Below, one piece after another: positions 34,501 to 43,328 of a stretch of DNA of 64,000 bases. The stretch is from contig NZ_VIYJ01000016.1 of NCBI RefSeq assembly GCF_008087085.1, forward strand, positions 1 through 64,000. Reading direction: 5' to 3'. Within the stretch, counting starts at the first letter, position 1; every line of letters begins with the position of its first letter. The DNA comes from Nocardioides rubriscoriae (GTDB lineage: Bacteria; Actinomycetota; Actinomycetes; Propionibacteriales; Nocardioidaceae). Below the pieces are notes generated by a model. It was given only the letters and a program-made list of their open reading frames with translations, was not told the DNA's origin and did not search any database. A program made the translations under genes and the position numbers.

Positions 34501-34625
34501 GGACGGGCCTGGTGCCCAACCGCTACTTCGGACTGGTCGACTACGCGGGCAGCACCGACACCACGCTGCTCCAGGTGGACGTCGCGGGGTGCCCGCCCGT
34601 CAGGCCCGCAGGCGCCCGCTGCTGA
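31527..34625 (+). CDS. Large secreted S8 subtilisin-like protease
   Basis: 1032 aa from TTG 31527, chosen because AGGGAGA lies just before it and the signal peptide (LGLATASLAVALTGALVA) starts at once; a longer frame from 31455 is possible. An inhibitor-I9-like propeptide (YVVVLKAAPAASYDG) precedes the S8 catalytic domain: Asp202 in GDIDSG, His296 in GHGSHTAS, Ser627 in GTSMSAPH. A PA insert lies between His and Ser (AEVERAGGAAMILVNP). C-terminal Fn3/pre-peptidase-like beta domains follow. Extracellular general protease of the plant-cucumisin-like type. Single gene, strong stem-loop after it. Confidence 0.93.
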   Translation: MSSNPLAGRRRHVRLLGLATASLAVALTGALVAPSPTVAADPASPASDRQIPKGSAPSTYDAGRYVVVLKAAPAASYDGSNRRFAATRAAGGQQFRADSAATRAYTTYLRRTQDALAGKVGATAREHYTIALNGFAARLTGPQATRLSQDKSVLLLAEDALLKKDTWNTPTFLGLDGPGGAWTAHGSNRKNAGGGIVVGDIDSGYWPGPSFSGAPLSTAPVTKWDITMDGDGNTRMEKLDGSVFRGQCETGQAFTTSNCTSKVIGARYYPDAYLDQTAPEDRPDSEYISPRDGSGHGSHTASTAAGGVTGPVSVEGRTFGTVSGMAPAAKLAIYKVCFENVDPDLSGCATSASLAAIDDAVADGVDVINYSISGAQDTVLDAVELAFEGAAEAGVFVAASAGNSGPTAATVAHNSPWLTTVAAGTHVNFEATIVLADGNTLVPDKIVGASIIGAPVGRRPIVTAEASVVAGGDAADARICGPDTLDPAKVADKIVVCYRGTYDRVAKSAEVERAGGAAMILVNPTPNSLDADFHAVPTVHISDTDGATLADFLATATAPTALFSPGNKTSDVTPLPQVAGFSSRGPALAQDGDILKPDITAPGASVLAAVAPPSNQGRAYDLYSGTSMSAPHITGLAAFLLGVHPEWTPMQIKSAMMTTASKMKNATGGNSSDVFATGAGQVDPKKFFDPGLFVTETGRGWRGFITGQGLDTGVPAVEAKDLNLPSFADGGVAGSTTITRSFRASRVGTWKISSYLPGFTVTPSVAKVVSKRVNDVVDVTFTFTRTTAPLGTYAKGTITLAGPTLVRMPVAMRPVLVDAPTSVTGTGGTGSVEVPVTAGFTGTLDLTATGLVAPSAGSYSDAIPVGEFYYDCWTVTPGTTRAAIFDVDAVDDTADLDLTVYSASACDFAAIDAIAGTSATGSADERVVIADPDHPVYITEVAGYAAGQGGAPIAFSNASYDVGGGTAVGDLTVAPDPLPVTQAEDTSYTASWTGLVPNRYFGLVDYAGSTDTTLLQVDVAGCPPVRPAGARC

Positions 34626-34642
34626 GCGACAGGCACGTCACA

Positions 34643-34678
34643 CCGAACGGCACCCGGGTCCGCCCGGGTGCCGTTCGG
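34643..34678 (+). terminator. 16-bp perfect stem-loop after the subtilase gene
   Basis: CCGAACGGCACCCGGG (34643-34658) pairs exactly with CCCGGGTGCCGTTCGG (34663-34678), loop TCCG, 18 bp past the stop. Very strong intrinsic stem, no T-tract. Confidence 0.8.
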
Positions 34679-34723
34679 CGTTCCCGGACCGGCGAGCGTC
34701 GCGACACGGCACACTCTCCCTTC

Positions 34724-36313
34724 GTGAGGCCTCGTGGTGGAAGCGTGCTCGAGCGGCTCGTGGGGCTGCTCTACCGCGCCTCCGGGCGGCGCTACCGCTA
34801 CGTCGTGCTGGTCGGCGAGGCCGCCTCGGCGGTGCTGGTCGCCGCGGTGTCGGTCGTGGTGGTGTCGACCTACTACGACCCGCCGTGGCGCGACGTCGTG
34901 CTCGTCGGCGCCGTGGGCGTGCTCGCCACGGCCGTGGCGGTCTCGTGCTCGGTGTGGTGGGGCGGCCGCGACGCCGCCGTGATCGACCGCTGGAAGGCCA
35001 CGGCGATGCCGACCCCGCGCGAGACGGCCGCGGCCTGGCGCGTCGCCACGACGTTCACGCTGCGCCAGTACCGCCGGCTCTCGGTGCTGGTCGGGGCGGC
35101 GTCGATCGTGCCGACCGTGGCCGCGGCCACCGTGGTCTGGGACCTCGGCTGGTCGGGGGCCGGGGCGCTCGTCCTCGCCGCGGTCATCCCCGGGTTCTAC
35201 GGCACGGTGCTCAGCTTCAGCGTCGGGGAGATCCTGGTCCGCCCGCTGGTCGAGGAGATCGCCGCCGAGCTGCCCGACGACCTCGCGTTCGTGCCGCACG
35301 GGCTGTCGCTCGCGCGCCGGCTGCGGCTCTCGGTGCCGGCGTACACGACGACGACGGGGGTGGTGGTCGCCGGACTCCTCGGCGGGTCGACCGACGGCCC
35401 CGACGGCTCGGGTCGTCTGGTGCTGACCGTGGTCGTGTCGCTCGCGGTCGGGCTGTTCCTGTCGCTGGAGCTGACCAACCTGCTCACCGTGAGCATCACC
35501 CGGCCGCTCGGACAGGTGCGCGCCCAGCTCGCACGGGTCCGCGACGAGGACTACGCAGCACGGGCGCCGGTGCTCAGCAGCGACGAGCTCGGCGAGCTGG
35601 CCCACGACTTCAACCGGATGGCGCGCGGGCTGGCCGAGCGCGAGGAGCTGCGCAACGCGTTCGGCACCTACGTCGACAAGGAGGTCGTGCGGCTGATCCT
35701 GTCGGGGCAGGTGCCGGCCGCCGGGGTCGAGGTCGACGTGTCGATCCTGTTCTGCGACGTCCGCGGGTTCACCGCCTACGCCGAGCGGGCCGAGGCCACC
35801 GAGGTCGTCGCGACCCTCAACGCCCTGTTCGCCGAGATCGTGCCGGTCGTCGAGGCCTACGGCGGCCACGTCGACAAGTTCCTCGGTGACGGCCTGATGG
35901 CGGTGTTCGGGGCGCCCGAGCGGCAGCTCGACCACGCCGACCGCGCGGTCGACGCCGCCCGGATGATCGTCGACGCGGTCGACCTCGGGGTCAGCGGGCT
36001 GCGGGTCGCGGCCGGCGTCAACTCCGGTCGGGTCGTGGCGGGTCCGCTGGGCGGTGCGGGGCGGCTCAACTTCAGCGTCATCGGCGACGCCGTCAACGTG
36101 GCCGCCCGGGTCGAGGCGGCGACCCGCGACACCGGCGACGACCTGCTCATCACCGCCGCGACCCGCGACCTGCTGACCCGGCCCCAGCCGCTGGTCGCGC
36201 GCGGCCTGGTCGCGCTCAAGGGCAAGTCGGAGCCGGTGGAGGTCTTCGCCCCGGTCGCCGGCCGGCCCCTCCCCACGGAGGTAGCCGGACCCCGGGAGCA
36301 GCCGGTCGACTGA
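34724..36313 (+). CDS. Membrane class III adenylate/guanylate cyclase with HAMP
   Basis: 529 aa from GTG 34724; GTG 34745, with GGTGGA 6 bp before it, is an equally good start. Several TM helices (to ~250) are followed by a HAMP domain (SITRPLGQVRAQLARV ... DELGELAHDFNRMA) and a cyclase domain. In the latter, Asp345 in FCDVRGF binds metal, DKFLGDGLMAVFGAP carries the second metal Asp and base-recognition Lys, and FSVIGDAVNVAARVE is the catalytic segment. Predicted to make cAMP. An alpha/beta hydrolase gene follows after 4 bp. Confidence 0.92.
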   Translation: MRPRGGSVLERLVGLLYRASGRRYRYVVLVGEAASAVLVAAVSVVVVSTYYDPPWRDVVLVGAVGVLATAVAVSCSVWWGGRDAAVIDRWKATAMPTPRETAAAWRVATTFTLRQYRRLSVLVGAASIVPTVAAATVVWDLGWSGAGALVLAAVIPGFYGTVLSFSVGEILVRPLVEEIAAELPDDLAFVPHGLSLARRLRLSVPAYTTTTGVVVAGLLGGSTDGPDGSGRLVLTVVVSLAVGLFLSLELTNLLTVSITRPLGQVRAQLARVRDEDYAARAPVLSSDELGELAHDFNRMARGLAEREELRNAFGTYVDKEVVRLILSGQVPAAGVEVDVSILFCDVRGFTAYAERAEATEVVATLNALFAEIVPVVEAYGGHVDKFLGDGLMAVFGAPERQLDHADRAVDAARMIVDAVDLGVSGLRVAAGVNSGRVVAGPLGGAGRLNFSVIGDAVNVAARVEAATRDTGDDLLITAATRDLLTRPQPLVARGLVALKGKSEPVEVFAPVAGRPLPTEVAGPREQPVD

Positions 36314-36317
36314 GGAG

Positions 36318-37097
36318 ATGTCACCCCTTCCCTGGTACGACGTCACCGGTCCTCCCGCCGGCCCACCCGTCGTCCTGCTCCACGCCTTCCCGCTGTCGTC
36401 GACGGTCTTCGACCGGTTGCGCCGTCACCTCGACGGCTCGCGGGTCGTGCGCGTCGACCTGCCCGGGCTGGGGCGCAGTGCCCCGGCGGCCGTCGGTGAG
36501 CCGTCGGTGGCCGCGATGGCCGACGCGGTCGTCGCCGTCCTCGACGCCGAGGGGGTCGAGCGCGCGGTCGTGCTCGGCGTCTCGACCGGCGGCTACGTCG
36601 CCCTCGAGCTCGCCGCCCGGCACCCCGACCGCGTCAGCGGGCTCGTGCTCGGCAGCACCACGACCCGGGTGATCGAACCCGACGTGCCGGCCCAGCGGCG
36701 CGCGCTCGCCGACGAGCTCGACGCGACCGGCGACCTCGACGCGCTGGTCAAGGGTGCCGACGCCGGGCTGGGGCGCACCGCGCTGCGCGAGCAGCCCACC
36801 CTGCTGCCGCTGCTGCAGGAGGTCGTGGCCGCCAGCGACCCGGTCGGTGTCGCGTGGGTGGCCCGCGCCGTCGCCGGGCGACGCGACACGACCGCCGACC
36901 TCGCGGCGTACGACGGGCCGGTCCTGCTGCTCTTCGGCGACGAGGACACCGAGACCCCGCCGGTCCGGGCGGCCGAGATGGCGGCGGCGCGCGGTGCTCG
37001 CGCCACCCGGACCGTCGTGCTGGCGCGCACCGGCCACCTCACGGTGCTCGAGCGGCCGCTGCAGGCCGCCGCAGCGCTCCTCGACATGGTCGGCTGA
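36318..37097 (+). CDS. Alpha/beta-fold hydrolase
   Basis: 259 aa. Oxyanion segment VVLLHAFPLSS, nucleophile Ser in LGVSTGGYVALEL (GxSxG), Asp in LLLFGDEDTETPP and His in ARTGHLTVLERP. Similar in outline to 3-oxoadipate enol-lactonase-like or epoxide-hydrolase-like enzymes, but specificity is not evident. ATG 36318 is directly preceded by GAGGAG and lies 4 bp after the cyclase stop, so the two are cotranscribed. Confidence 0.9.
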   Translation: MSPLPWYDVTGPPAGPPVVLLHAFPLSSTVFDRLRRHLDGSRVVRVDLPGLGRSAPAAVGEPSVAAMADAVVAVLDAEGVERAVVLGVSTGGYVALELAARHPDRVSGLVLGSTTTRVIEPDVPAQRRALADELDATGDLDALVKGADAGLGRTALREQPTLLPLLQEVVAASDPVGVAWVARAVAGRRDTTADLAAYDGPVLLLFGDEDTETPPVRAAEMAAARGARATRTVVLARTGHLTVLERPLQAAAALLDMVG

Positions 37098-37157
37098 CAC
37101 CGCACGTCACGACGTCGGTCCCTCGACGCGGGTCGTCACCGGCAGTACCGTCACGAG

Positions 37158-38012
37158 ATGGGTGCCGACGAGGGCAGGAGCGGCGACGCCGCCGGGTTCG
37201 TGGGGGCGGTCGCCGACGTCTACGAGCGTCTGCTGGTGCCGATGATCTTTGCCGAGCCGGCCGAACGCCTCGCGGGGCTGGTCGCAGAGCGGGCGCCGCA
37301 CGACGTGCTGGAGACGGCTGCGGGCACCGGCGCCCTGACCCGCGCGCTGGTGCGCCGGTGCCCGGACGCCCTGATCACCGCGACCGACCTCAACCGCCCG
37401 ATGCTCGCGGCGGCGGCGCACGCGCCGGGGCTGGCGGCCGAGGAGCGGGTGACGTGGGCGCCCGCCGACGCGCTCGACCTGCCGTACGCCGACGCGTCGT
37501 TCGACGTGGTGGCCTGCCAGTTCGGGGTGATGTTCTTCCCCGATCGGGTCCGCGGCTACGCCGAGGCGCGGCGGGTGCTGCGCCCGGGAGGGGCCTTCGT
37601 CCTCGACACCTGGGACCGCATCGAGACCAACGAGCTCGCGTGGGTGATCGAGTCGGCGATCAACGCGACCGTGCCCGACGACCCGCTGCTCTTCATGGGC
37701 CGCACCCCGCACGGCTACCACGACCCCGACGTCGTGCGCGCCGACCTCGCCGCGGCCGGCTACGTCGACGTCACGGTCACGCCGGTCGACGGCACCTCCG
37801 TCACGACGCCCGCCGACGCCGCGGTCGCCTACTGCCAGGGCACGCCGCTGCGGGTGGCCCTCGACGCCCACGCGACGCTCGATGCCGACCGCGCCACCCA
37901 GGTCGCTGAGCGCGCCCTGCGGGAGCGCTACGGGGACGGGCCGATCAGCGCCCCCACACGGTGGTTCGAGGTCGTCGCGACGACGCCGGACGGCCCGGTC
38001 ACCTCGCGGTGA
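37158..38012 (+). CDS. SAM-dependent methyltransferase (class I)
   Basis: 284 aa. SAM-binding motif I in VLETAAGTGALTRAL, acidic loop ITATDLNRPML, motif II-III WAPADALDLPYADASFDVVAC, and LRPGGAFVLDTWD. UbiE/Methyltransf_11-like. Substrate unknown. ATG 37158 lies 60 bp after the hydrolase stop, likely the same transcript. A 17-bp stem-loop overlaps its stop codon. Confidence 0.9.
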   Translation: MGADEGRSGDAAGFVGAVADVYERLLVPMIFAEPAERLAGLVAERAPHDVLETAAGTGALTRALVRRCPDALITATDLNRPMLAAAAHAPGLAAEERVTWAPADALDLPYADASFDVVACQFGVMFFPDRVRGYAEARRVLRPGGAFVLDTWDRIETNELAWVIESAINATVPDDPLLFMGRTPHGYHDPDVVRADLAAAGYVDVTVTPVDGTSVTTPADAAVAYCQGTPLRVALDAHATLDADRATQVAERALRERYGDGPISAPTRWFEVVATTPDGPVTSR

Positions 38013-38024
38013 CCGGGCCGTCCG
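37987..38024. terminator. Bidirectional stem-loop between convergent genes
   Basis: CGGACGGCCCGGTCACC (37987-38003) pairs exactly with 38008-38024 across the loop TCGC. The stem overlaps the last codons and stop (38010-38012) of the methyltransferase gene and precedes the stop of the convergent binding-protein gene by 18 bp, so it can terminate both. Confidence 0.8.
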
Positions 38025-38042
38025 TGGGGGGCGTGCGGTGGA

Positions 38043-39326
38043 TCAGCCCTCGAAGCAGGCGCCGGTGAAGTCGTAGCCCGACGCGGTCGGTCCGGCCATG
38101 AAGTCCTTGGCCAGCTTCAGGCCCGCGGGCGCCGACGGGTCGACCGTGCTGATGACGCTCTCGGTGAAGATGTCGTTGTCGCCCGTACGGTCGCCCGCCG
38201 CCTCGGGCAGCATGCCCTCGTAGTCGACCGACTCCAGGTCGCCGACGGCCTCGTAGAGGCCCTCGCGGGTCTTGTCGTAGGTGTCGCCGTCGAGCCACTT
38301 CTCGAGCGCGGCCTTCATCGGGTAGCTCCAGGCCCAGCCGGCGGTGTAGCCGTCGTTGGGCTGCTCGACGTCGCCGAGGGCCTCGCGCATCGCCTGGTGG
38401 CCGGGGGTGTCGGTGCCGTAGCTGCCCCAGGGGCCGACGTGGGCGAAGGCCTTCTCGAGGGCCGGCGCGGCCGGGCTGTCGAGCAGGGCCGGGTTCCAGG
38501 TCGGGGCCAGGCCGACGAAGCCGCCGGTGAAGCCCTGGGCGACGGCCTGGCCGACGATGACGCCGGTCTCGGTCGGGCCGACCCCGAGGATCACGAGGTC
38601 GGGCTTCTTGCCGACGACGGCGCTGATCGCGCCGGCTTGGCTCTCGGCGCCGGGCGCGGTCTCGACGAACTCGAAGTCGGCGCCCGCGGCCTTGGCCGCG
38701 ATCTCGGCGCCGGCGGCGCCGTCGCCACCGAAGTCGCCGGGGAAGCCGACGGCCATCACGCTGTCGACGTCCTGGGACTCGCTGAAGTAGTCGACGGCGT
38801 TCATCGCGTCGACGCAGTACGACGAGCCGGACTCGAGGATGTTGTCCTCGAAACCCCACAGCGACGTCCACGAGGCCGGGGCGCCGACGACGTCCTGGCC
38901 CTTCATCTGCTCGAGGATGGCGAGCGTGGTCGGCGAGCCGAGGGTCTGCGCGAGCGCGAGCACGTCGGGCTCCATCTCGGTGTAGAGCTGGGCGTGCGTC
39001 TCGGGGTTGTAGAGGTTGTCCTTGACGTACTTGGTGACGTCGATGTCGTAGCCACCGATGCCGCCCTGCTCGTTGACCCGGTTCCAGAAGGCCTTCTGAG
39101 CGGCGGTGATCGGGACGCCGAGCGCGGCGAACGGGCCCTGGGTCAGGTCGGAGATGGTGCCGAGGTAGATGCACCCGTTGTCCTTGTTGACCGCCTCGGG
39201 GCAGGCGTCCTCGGTGACGCCCGGCGCGTTGATGGCGCCGCCCGCGCCACCGTCGTCGCCCCCACGACACCCGCTCAGCACGAGCGCAGCGACTGCCAGC
39301 GCGATGCCTGTCTTGTGCACCTTCAC
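38043..39326 (-). CDS. ABC transporter substrate-binding lipoprotein (Liv type)
   Basis: 427 aa from GTG 39326 (AAGGAG upstream). Lipoprotein signal with lipobox LVLSGC (Cys20). Periplasmic-binding-protein type 1 fold of the branched-chain-amino-acid/amide class: YLGTISDLTQGPFAALGVPIT, AQKAFWNRVNEQGGIGGYDI and VILGVGPTETGVIVGQA. The ligand is probably not leucine: the operon carries an acyl-CoA ligase, pointing to an organic acid. Last gene of the transporter operon, 65 bp after the LivM-like gene. Confidence 0.92.
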   Translation of the reverse strand: MKVHKTGIALAVAALVLSGCRGGDDGGAGGAINAPGVTEDACPEAVNKDNGCIYLGTISDLTQGPFAALGVPITAAQKAFWNRVNEQGGIGGYDIDVTKYVKDNLYNPETHAQLYTEMEPDVLALAQTLGSPTTLAILEQMKGQDVVGAPASWTSLWGFEDNILESGSSYCVDAMNAVDYFSESQDVDSVMAVGFPGDFGGDGAAGAEIAAKAAGADFEFVETAPGAESQAGAISAVVGKKPDLVILGVGPTETGVIVGQAVAQGFTGGFVGLAPTWNPALLDSPAAPALEKAFAHVGPWGSYGTDTPGHQAMREALGDVEQPNDGYTAGWAWSYPMKAALEKWLDGDTYDKTREGLYEAVGDLESVDYEGMLPEAAGDRTGDNDIFTESVISTVDPSAPAGLKLAKDFMAGPTASGYDFTGACFEG

Positions 39327-39391
39327 AGCACGTACTCCTTGTTGTTTGCCGGTTGATCAACGCCAGTTGCTGGCGATGCGGGTCCGGGCGC

Positions 39392-40510
39392 TCAGTAGCT
39401 GAACGGCCAGCTCTTCCAATAGGTGCGCAGGCGCACCCAGATGCCGTACAGGCCCCGAGGCTCGAACAGCAGGAACACCACGATCAGCAGTCCGTAGAGG
39501 ATCTGCTCGACCTGGAAGACGTTGGGGGTCTCGGCCGGCGACGAGCTGAGGAACGTCAGGAACCTCGGGAGCTCGCGGCTCAGCGTCGGCAGCAACGAGA
39601 CGAACAGTGCACCGGCGATGGTGCCGCCGACGGTGCCGGCGCCGCCGATGAGGACCATCGCGATGAACTGCACCGACAGCAGCAGGCTGAACGAGCCCGG
39701 GTCGAAGAACCCGGAGATCGTGTAGAGCAGCGCGCCCGCGCAGCCGGCGTAGAACGACGACAGCGCGAAGGCCAGCGTCTTGGCCCGCGGCAGGTCGATG
39801 CCCATCATCTCGGCCGCCATGTCGCGGTCGCGGACCGCGGCGAACGACCGGCCGACCTTGGACCGGCCGATGTTGCGCGCCGCGAGGGCGAAGACCAGCA
39901 GCAGCGCCAGCATCAGGGAGTACAGCTGCTGGGGTCCGGTGAAGGAGGAGTCGGACGACGACTGGCTGAAGTCGAAGCCGAACAGCACGGGGTCGGCGGC
40001 GCTGCGACCCACGCCGGCCCCGCCGGTCAGGCTGCTCCACTCGCGGAAGACGTGCTCGCCGAGGAACACCAGGCCGAGGGTGACGATGGCCAGGTAGAGC
40101 CCGCGCAGGCGGGTCGCGATCGGTGCGACGAGGACGCCGAAGAGCGCGGCGACGATGCCGGCGGCGGGCAGCCAGACCCACATCTCCTGCACGCCGAAGC
40201 CGATGGTGCGCGCGTCGGGGTCACCCGAGATCGCCGCGGCGGTGTAGGCGCCGATGCCGACGAAGAACGCGTGGCCCAGCGACACCTGGCCGGCCAGGCC
40301 GGTGACCATGTTGAGCCCCAGCGCCCCGATGGCGAAGACGAACGCCAGCGACAGCGTGCGCAGCAGCGGGTCCTGCAAGAAGAACGGCCCCAGCACGGCC
40401 ACGAGGACGACCAGCGCGACGCCGACCTTCTTGGGCCGGGTGTTGAAGAGCGCGAGCTCCTGGCCGTAGGACTGGAAGAACGCCGGGCGTCCGGTGACCT
40501 TGGTGCTCAT
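39392..40510 (-). CDS. ABC transporter permease, LivM-like
   Basis: 372 aa, multiple TM helices. LivM signature GLNMVTGLAGQVSLGHAFFVGIGAYTAA (in part) and the permease EAA-like loop KVGRSFAAVRDRDMAAEMMGID. It ends FEPRGLYGIWVRLRTYW, as LivM proteins do. The ATG overlaps the LivH-like stop (ATGA), showing translational coupling. Confidence 0.93.
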   Translation of the reverse strand: MSTKVTGRPAFFQSYGQELALFNTRPKKVGVALVVLVAVLGPFFLQDPLLRTLSLAFVFAIGALGLNMVTGLAGQVSLGHAFFVGIGAYTAAAISGDPDARTIGFGVQEMWVWLPAAGIVAALFGVLVAPIATRLRGLYLAIVTLGLVFLGEHVFREWSSLTGGAGVGRSAADPVLFGFDFSQSSSDSSFTGPQQLYSLMLALLLVFALAARNIGRSKVGRSFAAVRDRDMAAEMMGIDLPRAKTLAFALSSFYAGCAGALLYTISGFFDPGSFSLLLSVQFIAMVLIGGAGTVGGTIAGALFVSLLPTLSRELPRFLTFLSSSPAETPNVFQVEQILYGLLIVVFLLFEPRGLYGIWVRLRTYWKSWPFSY

Positions 40511-41418
40511 ACTCGCCTCACTTCAGGGGTGCCGAACAGTCCGTACGGGCGGGCGAGCAGGACCACCAGCATCAGGGCGTACGGCGCCACGGTGGCCGCG
40601 TTGTCGCCCAGCCACGGGGCGTAGTCGCGCTGGTAGGTGCTCACGAGGGCCTCGACGACACCCACCGCGAGGCCGCCGATGACGGCTCCCTCGAGGGAGT
40701 CCAGGCCGCCGAGGATGATCGCCGGCAGCGCCACGAGCGCGATCACCCACAGCTGCCGGTCGACGCCGGCGCTGGTCGCCAGCAGCGAGCCGGCGATCGC
40801 GGCCAGGGCCCCGGCGAGGGCCCACGACGTCGCGAACACCGAGCCGACGCTGACCCCCTGGGTCATCGCGGCCTCCTGGTCGAAGGCTGCCGCCCGCATC
40901 GCCAGGCCGAACGGCGACTTCTGGAAGAACGCGTAGAGCGCGAGCCCCACGACGACGACGGTGCCCATCATCACCAGGTGCCGGATCTGGATCGACAGCC
41001 CGAGGAGCTCGATGGTGTCGATGCCCCAGGGGAAGCCGATCGGCCGCGCCCCGATGCCGATGTAGCCGTTGACGACGACCCGTACCGCGATGTCGATGCC
41101 GAGGGTGATGATCGCGATGGTGAAGACGGCCTTGCCGACCATCGGCCGCACCGCGACCCGTTCGATGACCAGCGCGAGGGCACCGGTCAGCAGGGCGGCG
41201 GTGGTGACCGACAGCAGGAACGACAGCCCGGTGAACAGCACGAACCCCATCGCCGGCACCAGGTAGGACGTCAGCACGGCGCCGGTGAGCATGAAGGCCG
41301 GCTGGGCGAAGCTGATCACCCGGGTCGCCTTGTAGATGATGACGAACCCCAGTGCTAGCAGGGCGTAGACCGATCCGGTGCCGAGGCCGCGGATCAGGGC
41401 TTCGAGGAACTGGCTCAT
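40507..41418 (-). CDS. ABC transporter permease, LivH-like
   Basis: 303 aa from ATG 41418. LivH features: GLGTGSVYALLALGFVIIYK at the start, RATRVISFAQPAFMLTG-like lead, RAAAFDQEAAMTQGVSVGSV loop contacting the ATPases, and ILGGLDSLEGAVIGGLAVGV near the end. Forms the channel with the LivM-like protein. Start overlaps the acyl-CoA-ligase stop and end overlaps the LivM-like start, both by ATGA. Confidence 0.93.
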   Translation of the reverse strand: MSQFLEALIRGLGTGSVYALLALGFVIIYKATRVISFAQPAFMLTGAVLTSYLVPAMGFVLFTGLSFLLSVTTAALLTGALALVIERVAVRPMVGKAVFTIAIITLGIDIAVRVVVNGYIGIGARPIGFPWGIDTIELLGLSIQIRHLVMMGTVVVVGLALYAFFQKSPFGLAMRAAAFDQEAAMTQGVSVGSVFATSWALAGALAAIAGSLLATSAGVDRQLWVIALVALPAIILGGLDSLEGAVIGGLAVGVVEALVSTYQRDYAPWLGDNAATVAPYALMLVVLLARPYGLFGTPEVRRV

Positions 41419-43328
41419 CGCTGGGCTCCTGTCGCTGCGGCCGGGCGGCCGTCGTACATGGACTCGACGAGGTCGTCGAAGGCCGCGACGACCGCGGCCC
41501 GCTTGACCTTCTGGCTCGCGGTGAGCTCGCCGTCCTCGTGGTCGAGCTCCTTGGGCAGCAGTCGGAAGACCTTGACCTGCTCGACCGAGGCGAGCCGGCT
41601 GTTGACGTCGTCGACGACCGTCGTGAGCAGCTCCACCACCTCGGGCTTCTCGGTGAGGTCGCGCAGGGTGCTGTAGCCCAGGCGCTGGCGCTGGGCCCAC
41701 TCGCCGACGGTGTCGAGCTCGATGCCGATCAGGGCGGTGAGATACGTGCGGCCGTCGCCGACGACGAGCGCCTCCTTGACGTACGGCGAGGCCTTGAGCT
41801 CGTTCTCGATCTGCGAGGGCGAGATGTTCTTGCCTCCGGCGGTGATGATGATGTCCTTCATCCGGTCGGTGATCTTCAGGAACGAGCCGTCGACCCACTC
41901 GCCGACGTCGCCGGTGTGCAGCCACCCGTCGGGGTCGAGCACCTCCGCGGTGGCCTCGGGCCGGCCCCAGTAGCCGGCGAAGACGCCGGCGTGGCGGGTG
42001 AGGATCTCGCCGGTCTGCTCGTCGATGCGCACCTCGACCCCGCGGTGGGCCTCGCCCACCGTGCCGAGCCGGATGCGCCCGGGCTTGGCCGAGGTGGCGA
42101 CCGCGGTGTTCTCGGTCATCCCGTAGGCCTCGTGCATCGGCACCCCGATGCTGGAGAAGAACGTCAGCACCTCGGGGGCGATGGGGGCGGCGCCCGACGT
42201 CGCGTGCCGCACGCGGCGCATGCCCAGCCGCTCGGTCAGCGAGCGGTAGCAGAACAGCCAGCCCAGGGCGTACTGCAGCCGGGTCGCCCGGGTGTGCTCC
42301 CCGCCGTTGGCCTCGACCGCGGCCGCGATGGCCGACGCCCGCTTGAGCCAGTACCGGGTGGAGAGCCGCTTGAAGCGGGTGGCCCCGGTCAGTCGGGTCT
42401 CGACGCCGGCGAGCAGCTTCTCCCAGATCCGCGGTACGCCGAACAGGATGGTCGGCTGCACCTCGCGCAGGTCCTGGGGCACCGTGTCGATCGACTCGGC
42501 GAAGCAGACCTGCGTGGCGGCCGCGGCGTTGAACCAGGTGGTGAAGATGCGCTCGGCGACGTGGCTCAGCGGCAGGTAGGACAGCAGCAGGTCGTCGGGG
42601 CCCGGGGGCGGGCTGGTGAACCCGCCCTCCTCGCACAGCACCTTGATCGCGAACTCCACGTTGGCGACCGTGAGCATCGCGCCCTTGGGCGGGCCCGTGG
42701 TCCCCGAGGTGTAGATCAGGGTCGCCAGGTCGTCGGGGCGCGCGGCGTCGGTGAGCGCGTCGACCGCGCCGGGGTGGGTCTCGCGGTGCTGGACGCCCTC
42801 GGCGAGGAAGTCCTCCCAGGAGACCAGTGTGGCCTGGCCGTAGGTGGCCTCGTAGCGACCGCGCACGCCCCGGGGCTCGACGTAGACGATGGTCCGCAGG
42901 GCGGGGGCGCCGCCCTGGGCCAGGACCTCGAGGGCCTTGTCGACCTGCTCCTGGTCCTCGGCGACCAGCACCACCGCGCCCGAGTCGGCCAGCAGGTAGC
43001 CGACCTCGGCCGCCGGGTTGGACGGGTAGAGCCCGACCGACGCGGCGCGCACCGCGAGGGCGCCCATGTCGGCGACCAGCCACTCGGGCCGGTTCTCGGA
43101 GTGGATGGCGACCCGGTCGCCGGGCTGCACGCCGCGGGCGAGCAGGGCGTGTCCGACGAGCTCGACCTGGTCCCAGTAGTGCGCCCAGGTCCAGGGACGC
43201 CACACGCCGAGGTGCTTGTCGCGCAGCGCGACCGCGCGCGGACGGACCCGGGCGTGCTCGCGGATCCGGGTGGCTGGGCTCGTGGTGGCGGCGTGGGCCC
43301 CGGCGGGGGCCTGGTCGAGCACGCTCAT
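41415..43328 (-). CDS. Acyl-CoA ligase (AMP-forming, FadD15-like) inside the transporter operon
   Basis: 637 aa. ANL enzyme: AMP/ATP loop YTSGTTGPPKGAM, HEAYGMTENT (A5 motif), DGWLHTGDVGEW, and FLKITDRMKDIIITAGGKNI with the hinge and the catalytic-Lys region (SQKVKRAAV) at the end. Length and layout match long-chain fatty-acid-CoA ligases of the FadD15 / plant LACS type. Embedded between ATPase and permease genes with ATGA overlaps at both ends, so it is made in step with the importer. Predicted to trap the imported acid as its CoA thioester. Confidence 0.93.
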   Translation of the reverse strand: MSVLDQAPAGAHAATTSPATRIREHARVRPRAVALRDKHLGVWRPWTWAHYWDQVELVGHALLARGVQPGDRVAIHSENRPEWLVADMGALAVRAASVGLYPSNPAAEVGYLLADSGAVVLVAEDQEQVDKALEVLAQGGAPALRTIVYVEPRGVRGRYEATYGQATLVSWEDFLAEGVQHRETHPGAVDALTDAARPDDLATLIYTSGTTGPPKGAMLTVANVEFAIKVLCEEGGFTSPPPGPDDLLLSYLPLSHVAERIFTTWFNAAAATQVCFAESIDTVPQDLREVQPTILFGVPRIWEKLLAGVETRLTGATRFKRLSTRYWLKRASAIAAAVEANGGEHTRATRLQYALGWLFCYRSLTERLGMRRVRHATSGAAPIAPEVLTFFSSIGVPMHEAYGMTENTAVATSAKPGRIRLGTVGEAHRGVEVRIDEQTGEILTRHAGVFAGYWGRPEATAEVLDPDGWLHTGDVGEWVDGSFLKITDRMKDIIITAGGKNISPSQIENELKASPYVKEALVVGDGRTYLTALIGIELDTVGEWAQRQRLGYSTLRDLTEKPEVVELLTTVVDDVNSRLASVEQVKVFRLLPKELDHEDGELTASQKVKRAAVVAAFDDLVESMYDGRPAAATGAQR